Position numbers and translations under genes: made by a program | DNA from: Xanthobacter autotrophicus | GTDB lineage: Bacteria; Pseudomonadota; Alphaproteobacteria; Rhizobiales; Xanthobacteraceae | DNA length: 64,000 nt | Direction: 5' to 3' | Assembly: GCF_005871085.1 (NCBI RefSeq) | Contig: NZ_VAUP01000004.1 | Span: forward strand, 124,001 to 188,000 | Notes under the pieces: generated by a model | The model's input: the letters and a program-made list of their open reading frames with translations, nothing else | Databases searched by the model: none | Told to the model about the DNA's origin: nothing | Part shown: piece by piece, positions 24,923 to 33,698 of the stretch | Numbering within the stretch: position 1 is the first letter of the stretch | How the letters are laid out: the number at the start of each line of letters is the position of its first letter

Positions 24923-25495
24923 TCACAGGTCCAGGTCTTCCAAAAGCTTGCTAACCTCGTCCGGCAAAACGATCTCATCTCGCCGGCTCGGAAGCGGCTT
25001 CCAGACGCCTGCGTCTTCAAGCATGTGGATTGTGTCGAGCAGGCGTTGACCTTGCCGGATGGTGAAAGCCGTCCCGGTTTTCGCGCTCAGCGCCTCGGAA
25101 AGCTGCCTATGCGTGGGTTCCTCGCCGGTGAGTGCCAAGTGGGACGTGTACAGTGCACGGCTCGTCATGATCTCCTTCGCACGCGCGCGAAGCTGTGCTT
25201 GGCGTTGTCCGGACTGTTCGAGCCACTGGCGCAGCGCCTGGGCCTCATCTCTCAGTCTATCGAGGTCAACCGGCCGTGGCGCCCAAGTCCCCTTGTGGGC
25301 GGCTCGGTAGCGAGCCACACGCTCGCGGGTCTTATCCCTCCGGCGTTCTAATGGATCTCGCTGGCGAGCTTCCTTGGCAACTCTACCAAGCTTCCGCTTG
25401 ATCTCTTTGTCACGCTGTTCTTTGTCGCGCCAGAGTGTGGAGAATTTTTCTAAATTTTCGCGCGCAGCGGCGCTATCGTTGCTATAATCTCCCAT
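24923..25495 (-). CDS. Basic DNA-binding-like phage-element protein (possible winged helix)
   Basis: A 190-residue protein. The N-terminal half is highly charged and helical (RDKEIKRKLGRVAKEARQR). The C-terminal part, HRQLSEALSAKTGTAFTIR then QGQRLLDTIHMLEDAG, has the spacing of a winged-helix domain. ATG at 25495 has AGGAGG upstream at long spacing; an N-terminal extension to 25573 is less likely. It lies at the head of the small-gene module and directly beside the inverted repeats, so it is the best candidate to bind them (inference). Confidence 0.65.
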   Translation of the reverse strand: MGDYSNDSAAARENLEKFSTLWRDKEQRDKEIKRKLGRVAKEARQRDPLERRRDKTRERVARYRAAHKGTWAPRPVDLDRLRDEAQALRQWLEQSGQRQAQLRARAKEIMTSRALYTSHLALTGEEPTHRQLSEALSAKTGTAFTIRQGQRLLDTIHMLEDAGVWKPLPSRRDEIVLPDEVSKLLEDLDL

Positions 25496-25641
25496 GTCAG
25501 ATGCGGCCTCCTGAACCGCGTTTGATTTCCTGACTGACTGACGTGCTTCCGACCGTCTGGTGTTTCTCCGCACCAGACGGTCATTTTTATCCGCAACTCC
25601 ATACTATAGCGGGCGCATCGCCCTAGCGCTTCGGCAATCAG

Positions 25642-25998
25642 CTAAACCGCAACATTGAAATCGCGCTTCAGCGTCGCCGTGATCGTGCGGAAGCCGTTGT
25701 CGATCACGTCATGCGACCATTCCTTGCAGGTCCAGCGCACTGGCGCCGCGAACATCACCGGCTTGTAAAGGAATGGCGTGTCGCCGCCCTTGGTCCGGAA
25801 AAATGCGTCGATTGCGTCGGCCTGGGCGGGCAATAGGAGGTCCCATGTCAGGCTGACGTTGTCGCGGATGTGGTTCATGCCATCACGCGTGGTCTGCGTG
25901 TAGCCGTCGCCAAACTGGGCTTCCAGGAGCTTCAGTTCTGGCTTGTTGCCAGTGCTGGGCGACGGCGGGATCGGCGGAACGAAGGTCTCGAGGGCCAT
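25642..25998 (-). CDS. Phage minor tail protein, lambda gpM-like
   Basis: A 118-residue protein: FVPPIPPSPSTGNKPELK, EAQFGDGYTQTTRDGMNH, FFRTKGGDTPFLYKPV and NGFRTITATLKRDFNV match the gpM/minor tail family, which joins the tape-measure tip complex. Its start overlaps the tape-measure stop (TGATG). It is the last recognisable structural gene; the gpL, gpK, gpI and gpJ equivalents that normally follow are absent. Confidence 0.8.
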   Translation of the reverse strand: MALETFVPPIPPSPSTGNKPELKLLEAQFGDGYTQTTRDGMNHIRDNVSLTWDLLLPAQADAIDAFFRTKGGDTPFLYKPVMFAAPVRWTCKEWSHDVIDNGFRTITATLKRDFNVAV

Positions 25999-27995
25999 CA
26001 GGCGAGTGCTCCGTTGGGGCGACGCTGCCGGCGCATTTCCTCGATGATGGTGTCACGCACCATGCGTTGCATGCCGGTTGTCACCTGCTTGGCGAGGTCC
26101 GCGTTCTGCGCGTGCGAACCGCCGTTCGCGTTCACATGCACCGTGGGCGCGAAATTGATCGAGGGCGCGGGCTGGGCAGGGGCGATGTTGATCGAGGGTG
26201 CGCGGATGTTGGCGAGCACGTCATTCGGAATCACGGTGCCAGAGCGTCCAGGCGAGAAAAGTTCCGGCCCCTTCTCACCCACGAGATAGGACTTGCCGGA
26301 CGCAACGTCGCCACCACCAGCACGGGCGCCGCCAAAACCAGAGAAGAGCGAGCCGACGATGCCTCCACCAGTGCCGCCTCCAAGGATGCCCGCAAGCGGC
26401 CCCTGTCCGAGAAGTGCGCCCTGAAGCGCGAGCTTGATCAGGTTGTCGAGCACGTCCGCGAGAACGTCATTCAGCGATTTGGCACCGGTGATCAGCCCGT
26501 GAATCGAGTCGACCATCTGATCGCCAACGGCCTGTTGTAGGTCATGAATCTGCTGCGTCTTGTGTTCCGCATCGGCGAGCTTTTGCGTCGCCTGGGCATG
26601 AGCATTGGCTTCCTTCTCGATTTCCGCCGTCAACTGCGGCGTGATCTCCAAACCCGCTTCCTTCGCAGCATTCAAAAGCTTCTGAACGTCCCGTGCGCGC
26701 TCCATCTCGTAGGTGGACTTGCCCACGACTGCCGTCTCGGCCTCGGTAAGGCGAGTGTGCTCCTGAATCGACCGAATGGCCCGCTCGTATTCGTCCAGGC
26801 TGTCCGAGCCGCCGCCCTTCGTCTTCCCGCCGATGACGGGATAATCCGCCGCCTTTATTGGCTTTGTAGGTGCTGCCGTCCGCATATTTCGATCCGGATC
26901 ACTACCGATGCCACCGGTCGTCTTTGGAGTAGGCGGGAACACGAAGTCCTCGACGGTGTCCGTGCCGAAGATCGCCTGATTGAACTTCTTTCCGAGGTTC
27001 AGGCCGTTCGCGTTTACATAATTGTAGAGGTCCGCAAGCTTTTGCAGAAGGGCGATAACCTCTTTGATCGGCTCGGAAGCCTTCTCGAAGCCCTGCGACA
27101 TACTCTCAAGCTCAGAGACAAGCCCACGGCTGAAGCCGGCCGACTTGTCCACCTCGCCGACCATTCGCATGATCGCGTTTTTCACTTTCTCAGTGGCCTG
27201 CGAAATGGTGGGTTCCGCAGTCGCGGCTTGGTCGCGAAGCTCGCCGACGCCAGCCTGAAAACCACGAAAAAACGCTGTGTTAGAAATCTTGCCCTCAGTG
27301 ACCAAAGCTTTCAGTTTGGAGACACTGCCGGCGGCTTCGTCGATCCCGCGCGCAACGGCCTGAAGGATCGGGCGCGCACCTTCGTTAATGCTGTTGAATT
27401 CTTCAGCCTGCACACGGGCGCTACCGAGAAGCTGGGAAAGCTGAAGCAATGCACCGGAAGCCTCTTCCGGACTGGTGCCAGCGACGCGCAAGGCCGTCGC
27501 TACGTCTTCCGAGAACTGAATCAATTCCTCGCGGGTGGCGCCAAGCTCTTTGGCCGACTGCGATGCGCGACCATAGAGCGTCACCAGGGCACTCAATGGC
27601 GCGCCCTGCCGCTGTGCCGCAGCGTAAAGCTGATCCAGCACGCTGGTGAGGTCCTTCCCGGACAATCCGGCCACCTTCAGGGCGTTTTGGACGCCTGTCC
27701 AGGCATCCGCGTAGCGCAGCAATTCCCGGCCGCTGAAGGCCGCCGCGACGATGCCGCCGAGCCTTCCGCCAAGGGCCGCGAAGGTGTCACCTCGGCCAAG
27801 ATCCGCAAGGCTTTTGCCGGCCTTGGAAGACGCTTCGCCCATAGATCGTTCGATGCGCCCTCTCGCGCGTTCGGCACGGCGCTCAATCTCGCTAAGGGAC
27901 TGGTCCGCGACCTGCTGCGAGCGCTTGAAGCCGCGCTGAAGCGTTGAATTATCGACGTTAAATCCAAGTTCAAGTTTTCCGTCATTTTCAGCCAT
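25998..27995 (-). CDS. Phage tail tape measure protein
   Basis: A 665-residue protein with the tape-measure pattern: a helical N-terminus (VADQSLSEIERRAERARGR), the conserved GRELLRYADAWTGVQNALK and ATALRVAGTSPEEASGALLQLSQ block, and a Gly-rich C-terminus with GGGDVASGKSYLVGEKGPE. It sets tail length and helps DNA entry. The length corresponds to a tail of about 100 nm by the usual 0.15 nm per residue rule. It lies directly after the large terminase, an unusual position. Confidence 0.92.
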   Translation of the reverse strand: MAENDGKLELGFNVDNSTLQRGFKRSQQVADQSLSEIERRAERARGRIERSMGEASSKAGKSLADLGRGDTFAALGGRLGGIVAAAFSGRELLRYADAWTGVQNALKVAGLSGKDLTSVLDQLYAAAQRQGAPLSALVTLYGRASQSAKELGATREELIQFSEDVATALRVAGTSPEEASGALLQLSQLLGSARVQAEEFNSINEGARPILQAVARGIDEAAGSVSKLKALVTEGKISNTAFFRGFQAGVGELRDQAATAEPTISQATEKVKNAIMRMVGEVDKSAGFSRGLVSELESMSQGFEKASEPIKEVIALLQKLADLYNYVNANGLNLGKKFNQAIFGTDTVEDFVFPPTPKTTGGIGSDPDRNMRTAAPTKPIKAADYPVIGGKTKGGGSDSLDEYERAIRSIQEHTRLTEAETAVVGKSTYEMERARDVQKLLNAAKEAGLEITPQLTAEIEKEANAHAQATQKLADAEHKTQQIHDLQQAVGDQMVDSIHGLITGAKSLNDVLADVLDNLIKLALQGALLGQGPLAGILGGGTGGGIVGSLFSGFGGARAGGGDVASGKSYLVGEKGPELFSPGRSGTVIPNDVLANIRAPSINIAPAQPAPSINFAPTVHVNANGGSHAQNADLAKQVTTGMQRMVRDTIIEEMRRQRRPNGALA

Positions 27996-28002
27996 GGGTG
28001 CC

Positions 28003-29616
28003 TCACAGATTCATGAATTTTGAGAAGTCGAAATCTGGATCATCAATCGCACGTCCCGGATTGTCCGAGTCGAACGCAAGTTTAACTGCCATAGCAGCTG
28101 CGACGGCGCCGTCGATCTTGTCGACGCTCTTGGTTTTGTGGAATTCGATGTTGTCATTCTTGTTCCGGACGGTGCGGATGTTCTGGAAATTCCAGCGCAG
28201 CACCGGGTGTCCGCCGTGGGTGAAGCGCTCGCCGACAATGGCGCGCTCCAGCTCGGAAATTGCGGGCACCATGGATGCAGCACCCTGCCGAAACTCGACA
28301 ACGGGCAAGCCCTTGTCTTGAAGAACCTGCATCGTCGATTGCGCGTGCCAGGGATCGATGCCGATCTGGCGCACGTCGAAGCGGTCGCAGATATCGAAAA
28401 TCGCCGCCTGAACGGCTCGATAGTCCACCACATTGCCGGGCGTGGTGGTGATCAAACCCGCATCCACCCATCGCCGATATGCGTCGGTGTGCTCGTCACC
28501 CTTCACCTTCCTGCCATCCACACGGTCGGCCGGCATGAAAAACCACGGGTGCACGATGTATCCGTCTTCGTGCTCAGGATCGCGCCAGCATGCCACCACG
28601 GCGGTAAGGTCGAGGTTGCTGGAGAGGTCCACCGCGAGCCAGCACGGGCGCTCGCGAAGGGCCTCAAGGTCCACCGCGTCGGCGCCCTTGTCGTAAATAT
28701 CCATGGTCACGAACGGCGCGTCGGAATGCTCCTGCCAGAGGTTCAGGTGGAATTGCTGGAACGCATGACGCTCGCTCAGGAGGTGTTCACCCTCGCGTGC
28801 ATGGTCGCGAAGGGCCGAAATGTCGGGGTATCCGTGGGTAAGGCCGGGATTCACGGCATGCCAAAGCGCCTCGTCGCGCCAGTCGTCACCCTCTTCGGCG
28901 GCGAAGATCACGGGGAGAAAATGCGGGTCGTCGATCTCCCCAAGCTGCACGCGCTTGGCGTAGCTCCATCGCTCAAAACACACATTCTCAGAGCCGGCGC
29001 CGGCCGTGGTGGCGATGACGCGCAAGCTGCCGGGAACCTTGCCGGTGCCGGTGCGCACGGCCTGCCAGAGGTGCGGATTTTTATGCGCATGTAGCTCGTC
29101 CACGATTGCGAGGGCGAGGGTGCTGCCATGGGCGCCGCCTGCATCGGCAGAGATTGCCTCATATCGGGCGCGCGAGCCGATAAACCGGATCATGTTTTTA
29201 TGATCGATGACGTTCAGCTTACCGCGCCATTTGCGGTCGGCCTCGACGATCATGGCGGCTTCTTCGAAGCACTCGCGGGCCTGCTTCCGCGTCGAGGCGG
29301 CAGAAACAAGGTGCGAAGCTGGTATCATCTCGGGGCCACAGAGATGCAGAAGCGTGATTGCCGCCGACAGGCTGGTTTTGCGGTTGCCGCGCGGCAGTCC
29401 GAGGAAAACCTCTCGCACCAGGCGCCGGCCGTGCGCGTCGCAAGGTCCATAGATTTTGCGAATGATCCGCTCTTGCCACGGATCGAGCACGAAGGGGCTC
29501 CCCGGTGCGGGGTTCTTCGGATGCTTCCTGCGCCGCAGCCACTCCACCGCGCGCTCGCCATAGCCGAACGGGTCCGGGATGGGCGAGCCGTCATCAATCC
29601 AAATAGGGCGAAGCAT
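28003..29616 (-). CDS. Phage terminase large subunit (HK97/Terminase_1 type)
   Basis: A 537-residue packaging motor. The ATPase has a Walker A-like GLPRGNRKTS and Walker B LAIVDELHAHK. The nuclease part has LAVDLSSNLDLTAVV and a late DKIDGAVAAAMAVKLA, which carry the acidic metal-binding residues. ATG at 29616 is chosen over a TTG at 29637. It overlaps the small subunit gene by about 20 bp. It would cut and pump DNA into proheads. Confidence 0.93.
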   Translation of the reverse strand: MLRPIWIDDGSPIPDPFGYGERAVEWLRRRKHPKNPAPGSPFVLDPWQERIIRKIYGPCDAHGRRLVREVFLGLPRGNRKTSLSAAITLLHLCGPEMIPASHLVSAASTRKQARECFEEAAMIVEADRKWRGKLNVIDHKNMIRFIGSRARYEAISADAGGAHGSTLALAIVDELHAHKNPHLWQAVRTGTGKVPGSLRVIATTAGAGSENVCFERWSYAKRVQLGEIDDPHFLPVIFAAEEGDDWRDEALWHAVNPGLTHGYPDISALRDHAREGEHLLSERHAFQQFHLNLWQEHSDAPFVTMDIYDKGADAVDLEALRERPCWLAVDLSSNLDLTAVVACWRDPEHEDGYIVHPWFFMPADRVDGRKVKGDEHTDAYRRWVDAGLITTTPGNVVDYRAVQAAIFDICDRFDVRQIGIDPWHAQSTMQVLQDKGLPVVEFRQGAASMVPAISELERAIVGERFTHGGHPVLRWNFQNIRTVRNKNDNIEFHKTKSVDKIDGAVAAAMAVKLAFDSDNPGRAIDDPDFDFSKFMNL

Positions 29617-29965
29617 CGTCTTCTTCGTTGCCGGCAAGTACCGGCCGGCTGCGGCTCACGGGCGTAAGGCCAAGCTCCGCAGCGATCTGGCGCGCGGTCG
29701 CCAATGCCTTGTCCTGGGCACGGCACAAGGCGAGGTCGAAGCTGATCTGCAACATGCCCTCGATCTCACGGGCACGACCTTGCGCGATGCAATAATTTTC
29801 AAGTTGCCCAAGGTCGCTTTGGGTGAGAATGCGGCGCTCGATCAGCGGGCGAATGCAGCGCTTCCATTCCTTCTTGGCCTCCGGGGAAAGCCAAGCGGGC
29901 GGGGCAGGGGCTTTCACCAGGGCGCCGGCCGTGCTGTTGATCGTGCTCGGTTTCCGTCCCTTCAC
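29594..29965 (-). CDS. Phage terminase small subunit, P27 family
   Basis: A 123-residue protein beginning KGRKPSTINSTAG, then PPAWLSPEAKKEWKRC and DLGQLENYCIAQGRAREIE, characteristic of P27-type small terminases. The GTG at 29965 overlaps the stop of the head-tail adaptor gene (GTGA) and is supported by family starts. It recognises phage DNA for packaging together with TerL. Confidence 0.85.
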   Translation of the reverse strand: MKGRKPSTINSTAGALVKAPAPPAWLSPEAKKEWKRCIRPLIERRILTQSDLGQLENYCIAQGRAREIEGMLQISFDLALCRAQDKALATARQIAAELGLTPVSRSRPVLAGNEEDDASPYLD

Positions 29966-30294
29966 GGGCCTACCCTCCGCACATCCACCTGAAGGGCCTG
30001 CTTTCGACCGAGCGCCTTCAGGCCGACAATATCGAAAGCCTCGCCGCCCCAAATGACTCGATCCGTCATCGTCAATGCGGACGTGTGGCGGATGCTGAAG
30101 GACGCGCGGATGGTGATCCGGCTTCCCGTGTCGGCAGGCTCTTCCTCTTGCGTGTGCTCGATCAGTTCGGCGCGCACGTCAAAAATGGGCGTCCAGAGCG
30201 TGACGGTGTTGCCGAAATCGCCCACGGCAGTAGCGGCGCGCTCGACCGTCAGTTTTTCCAGAAGGGAGCCGGCGCGAACGGGTGCGTTCTTCAC
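29962..30294 (-). CDS. Phage head-tail adaptor (SPP1 gp16-like head closure)
   Basis: A 110-residue, beta-rich protein: RAGSLLEKLTVERAATAV, VTLWTPIFDVRAELIEHT, ITIRASFSIRHTSALTMTDR and EAFDIVGLK match the head-tail adaptor family, which closes the portal ring. It begins with GTG overlapping the previous stop (GTGA) and ends in the GTGA overlap with TerS, so the genes are translationally coupled. Confidence 0.8.
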   Translation of the reverse strand: MKNAPVRAGSLLEKLTVERAATAVGDFGNTVTLWTPIFDVRAELIEHTQEEEPADTGSRITIRASFSIRHTSALTMTDRVIWGGEAFDIVGLKALGRKQALQVDVRRVGP

Positions 30295-30719
30295 TGCGCA
30301 ACCTCCTGCATGATCGCATCAAGGGACACGACGCCATGCGCGAGGTCCGCCTCGGTCGTGTCTCGGTCGGTCGTGACGCTCGCGGAAAGCCCGTGCACAA
30401 TCCAGCCGTCGCCCTGCCACGGCGCCCACGCGACGCCTGACAACGTCTTCGTGATGACATGGGTGATGCGGCGACACAGCACGGCGCTGCCCTCGCCGCG
30501 CGTCCACACGTCGAGGTCGAGGTAGGCGCGATGGTGCCACGTCTCATAGAGGTCCGGCGGCACCGCATCGCCGTTGCCGATGGCGACAAGGGGGCCGGCG
30601 CCGGTCTCGGTAAACGAGTCCAGCACCCGTTCGGCTGGGCAAAGGGCCAGGAATTCGGGGCTAGAAATGAGCCGCTGGCGCACCATTTTCGTAAGGCAAA
30701 GCACAGGATCAAGGGTCAT
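30291..30719 (-). CDS. DUF3168 tail-completion protein
   Basis: A 142-residue protein with the DUF3168 pattern: an N-terminal helix pair, then PPDLYETWHHRAYLDLDVW and a C-terminal TTDRDTTEADLAHGVVSL strand. These proteins sit at the head-tail joint (tail terminator class). It overlaps the HK97-gp10 gene before it and the adaptor gene after it by 4 bp each. Confidence 0.8.
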   Translation of the reverse strand: MTLDPVLCLTKMVRQRLISSPEFLALCPAERVLDSFTETGAGPLVAIGNGDAVPPDLYETWHHRAYLDLDVWTRGEGSAVLCRRITHVITKTLSGVAWAPWQGDGWIVHGLSASVTTDRDTTEADLAHGVVSLDAIMQEVAQ

Positions 30720-31108
30720 TTCACAGCCCTCCGCAGTGCGGCCTTATGGCGACGGCGGAACTTCGCCCTAAGTGTCCGGTAAGTATTCCACCAGAACGGG
30801 CGCGCCCTCATCTTTTTGCTTCCGTGCTCGACGATGTGCCCGTAACGGGTCTTCGCATCGCCGGCCGTGACGACATAGGTGTTCGCCGGGACAGTCTTTG
30901 CACCACCACGCGAATAGGCAGGCGTGCGCTGTCCGGGGCCGGTGACAACGATGCTTTTCCGCAGATCTCCGGAGCGCCTGGGCACCTTTCGGCGCGCCTC
31001 ACGGGCGAATTCCTTCGCGTTCGCCTCCTGCGACTTCAGTGCGCCTTCAAGAATGACGGGCTCTTTGGCTACAAGAAACGCGCGGAACTGATCACTCATG
31101 TTCGCCAT
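30716..31108 (-). CDS. HK97 gp10-family head-tail joining protein
   Basis: A 130-residue protein. ATG at 31108 directly follows the previous stop (TGAAATG). SKKMRARPFWWNTYRTL near the C-terminus and ARRKVPRRSGDLRKSIVV in the centre are the HK97-gp10 family signature. Positively charged overall. It links the head completion ring to the tail. The longer upstream frame overlaps the connector gene and is not used. Confidence 0.85.
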   Translation of the reverse strand: MANMSDQFRAFLVAKEPVILEGALKSQEANAKEFAREARRKVPRRSGDLRKSIVVTGPGQRTPAYSRGGAKTVPANTYVVTAGDAKTRYGHIVEHGSKKMRARPFWWNTYRTLRAKFRRRHKAALRRAVK

Positions 31109-31109
31109 T

Positions 31110-31400
31110 TCAGTAGGTCCAGCCGTCGCGGTAGGTCGAGATAAGATCCTCGACACCAAGCGGCAGCATGAACACCTGTCCGCCGAAAATCGTGGCTTCA
31201 CGGTGCTGGTATAGGTGCGCGGCGTACATGAGAATTGCTTCCTCGATAGGGGCCGGAACACTGCCATCAAACTTGTCGAAACCGCCGACCTTCTGCTTGA
31301 TCATGTCGGTTGCGACGGCCAGTTTCCGAGTCAAAATGGCGTCGTCTTCATCGCCAAGGTCGCGGATGTGTGCCTTAAGATCTTCCAGCGTCACGGCCAT
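31110..31400 (-). CDS. Phage head-tail connector (gp6-like)
   Basis: A 96-residue helical protein: TLEDLKAHIRDLGDEDDA, AVATDMIKQKVGGFD, AILMYAAHLYQHREAT, then PLGVEDLISTYRDGW, the common pattern of gp6-like connector proteins. ATG at 31400 has GGAG upstream at good spacing. First gene of a tightly coupled block of six. Confidence 0.85.
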   Translation of the reverse strand: MAVTLEDLKAHIRDLGDEDDAILTRKLAVATDMIKQKVGGFDKFDGSVPAPIEEAILMYAAHLYQHREATIFGGQVFMLPLGVEDLISTYRDGWTY

Positions 31401-31535
31401 TCTTAAAACTCCAATTCCACAGAGACTCGCGCAAGCCTGCCCGCGCCGGTCCCTAGTCAATCGTGAGAAGTTTTTCACTACCCCCGGGGTTACACTATTG
31501 TACAGTAAGTCAGTATTGACTGACATACTTCATCA

Positions 31536-32570
31536 TCATTCATCTTCACTGGGGATCACGTCTGATTCGTCGAGCGTGATGGTGTCGAGGTCCATAAGGG
31601 CACGACTGATCGTTCGTGAACGGATACGTTCGCCGGGATCAGAGAAGAGACCGTCAACGTCTTCGGTGTGGTGCATGTCCATCGGCTGGGCACGCTTGCG
31701 TATCGGCTTCTGATCAATGTCGGAGCTTTGGTTCGCCTTGCGCCAGTCGAGGAACGATTGTGCTTTGCCCTTCACTGCATCGGTGTTCTTCGCGAACCAC
31801 TCGCGTGCAAGCTCGACGTGCTTCTCTTTGCAGTGGGCGCGTCGAGGATCGGCCTCGATCTGGGCAATGCACTGATCAAGAGTTGCCGGCATGACGATCA
31901 TGCGGGCGTTCAGCTTACGGCACCATGTGGCGCGTGCGGCGGGATCTGGATCAGCTGTGATGAACCATGCACGCTTGTAGCTGTTGCGCTCACCAAGCAT
32001 GCGCAGGGCTTTGTTCCGGATCTCCAATGCTTCACGGGCGAAGCTGCCGGGTGCCTCATAAAGGGCCGTGCCTGCAAGCTTCGCCATGATCGTCGGCATA
32101 TCAACGACGATATCGTCAGGGCCGGCGCGGTTGGCCACATAGGTGCTTTTGCCACTACCTGGGGCACCGGCAACGATTGTTACGGGGCAGTTGGGCGGGC
32201 GATCAATGAAGGGATGGCTCAGCGGGTTGCTGCCGCTGCGGTGCTCTTCGCTTTGCTTGCGGCTGGAATGGCAGCGGACGCAGAGCGGTTGCCAGTTCTC
32301 ACGCTGCCAGAACAGGTTGCTGTCACCACGATGGGGTCGGATATGGTCCACCACCACGGCCTTGGCGCCGCAGGCGCACATGGGGTGCTTAGCGAGAAAG
32401 CCGGCGCGTGCTCGATCCCATTTCGTGGAATATCCGCGCTGGCGAGCATTTGGGCGGTTTTGATCAGCCTTGGCTTTGCGTGCACGATCTCGCGTAATCT
32501 GGCATTCGCATTTCATCCCATAGGGAACGATCTTGCCACATGAACAACGCCTTGGTGCCGCGAACGCCAT
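31536..32570 (-). CDS. HNH endonuclease fused to a P-loop (polynucleotide-kinase-like) domain
   Basis: A 344-residue fusion. Residues 1-110 form an HNH nuclease: Cys-rich start (CSCGKIV, CEC), then Cys65/Cys67, VVVDHIRPH (Asp75-His76, His80), Asn92, Cys97/Cys100 and His101. Residues 128 to about 260 form a P-loop domain with GAPGSGKST (135-143), VVDMPTI and AWFITADPDPAARATW, as in AAA_33/polynucleotide kinases. The acidic C-terminal tail is unassigned. HNH proteins are usually stand-alone packaging partners of terminase, so joining to a kinase is unusual. The start at 32570 has GGGA upstream and overlaps no other gene. Confidence 0.85.
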   Translation of the reverse strand: MAFAAPRRCSCGKIVPYGMKCECQITRDRARKAKADQNRPNARQRGYSTKWDRARAGFLAKHPMCACGAKAVVVDHIRPHRGDSNLFWQRENWQPLCVRCHSSRKQSEEHRSGSNPLSHPFIDRPPNCPVTIVAGAPGSGKSTYVANRAGPDDIVVDMPTIMAKLAGTALYEAPGSFAREALEIRNKALRMLGERNSYKRAWFITADPDPAARATWCRKLNARMIVMPATLDQCIAQIEADPRRAHCKEKHVELAREWFAKNTDAVKGKAQSFLDWRKANQSSDIDQKPIRKRAQPMDMHHTEDVDGLFSDPGERIRSRTISRALMDLDTITLDESDVIPSEDE

Positions 32571-32702
32571 AGTATTCCCGTTGAAATGAAAAGATGTGGC
32601 CTTGTCACCTTGACCCTTGTTTACCGGCCTCTCCAGAACGGCGGGGGCAGGGAGGTGACTTTTCGCTATTCGACTGGCCACGTCGCCGTCATGATCCGCC
32701 CC

Positions 32703-33299
32703 CTAAGCTAAAGTCTTCAGCGCCTGAAGGCCGACGCGGTCAAATGTGACGTCCATGGCTTGTTCTCGGGCCTGTTCGGCGCGCGCTTCTTCGCGCTCTT
32801 CATCCGTCGGCTTGTAGTCGGGCTGGGTGCGACGCCAAACGTGCATGGCGTGGGCAATCTCGCGCGGCGTGGCGTTCCAGGCCGATTCAGGTGCCCAATG
32901 CAGGATGCCAGTCGCAAAGCTGAAGAATTTACCAAGTTCCCGGTTGAAAGTCATGGAAGGGCCGGACGCCTTGGACGTGTTCGGCTTCTCATTCGGATCA
33001 ATGCCAGCGAGGTGCAGCGTGAAGGCGTAGAGGTCGAGCGCGACGTGTTCCAAACGCTTGCGGAGCGGCTGCGGGCTGTAAGCGAGCCATGCCAGGGCGT
33101 CCCGGCGCTCGTCGTCATCCTCGATCCCGTGGGCGAAAAGGTCGCCGATCAGCGACACGTTGTTTTTCAGGATCTTGTTGCAGAAATCCACGGGTTCGCC
33201 GTGGGCCTCGGAAATCTTCAGGGCGCATCGAAGCGTCGGCCGAAGCCGGACGGTGGAGCCGTCCAGCTTCAGAGTCGTGGTTTCGTCTAGAAGGCGCAT
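32703..33299 (-). CDS. Tail assembly chaperone, two-part (gpG/GT-like)
   Basis: A 198-residue protein. The N-terminal part (KLDGSTVRLRPTLRCALKI, AHGIEDDDERRDALAWL) resembles the GTA-gp10 type of tail chaperone. The C-terminal part (ILHWAPESAWNATPREI) resembles the small TAC_6 chaperone. Many phages make the two as a frameshifted pair; here they form one continuous frame. It overlaps the previous gene in a TAATG. A similar gp10-like gene exists at 35846-36178. Confidence 0.65.
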   Translation of the reverse strand: MRLLDETTTLKLDGSTVRLRPTLRCALKISEAHGEPVDFCNKILKNNVSLIGDLFAHGIEDDDERRDALAWLAYSPQPLRKRLEHVALDLYAFTLHLAGIDPNEKPNTSKASGPSMTFNRELGKFFSFATGILHWAPESAWNATPREIAHAMHVWRRTQPDYKPTDEEREEARAEQAREQAMDVTFDRVGLQALKTLA

Positions 33300-33685
33300 T
33301 AGGCAACCGGCCGGGCGACTGCATCGCCCTTCACCAGCACGGCGCCGGCTGCAATGCTGGTGCCGCTGTTCTTGGTGATGACGGCGCGCAGGTAGCGCTT
33401 GAAGCCGCGATAGCCCACCTTCACCACGCTGTCGGCCGCGAGGCTGGCCGGATAGGCGCCGTGAAGGTCGGCAGCGGCCACGTCCGCGAAGTCGCCGGCA
33501 ACGTCGGTGTCGCTCTCCTGAAGCTTCACGGTGAAGGCGCCAGCGCCGACGATGGCGCCGGTGTTCACCACCAGCACGGCGCTGTTGAAGCCGCGAAGGT
33601 CGAGGGCCGCGCCGGTCACGGTCGCGGCGAGCACGGCGGGCGAAATCGCCAGCACCGTGCCGATGTTGTTCGCAAGGTCACGCAT
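33299..33685 (-). CDS. Phage virion protein of unknown role after the capsid gene
   Basis: A 128-residue beta-rich protein (VTGAALDLRGFNSAVLVV, FTVKLQESDTDVAGDF, GYRGFKRYLRAVIT). Small proteins of this type usually follow the capsid gene in siphophages and may decorate the head or serve as a minor structural protein. It starts 14 bp after the capsid stop and shares a TAATG with the next gene. It is the only candidate here for a small tail tube protein, but the match is weak. Confidence 0.65.
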   Translation of the reverse strand: MRDLANNIGTVLAISPAVLAATVTGAALDLRGFNSAVLVVNTGAIVGAGAFTVKLQESDTDVAGDFADVAAADLHGAYPASLAADSVVKVGYRGFKRYLRAVITKNSGTSIAAGAVLVKGDAVARPVA

Positions 33686-33698
33686 GTTCTGAATCTCC

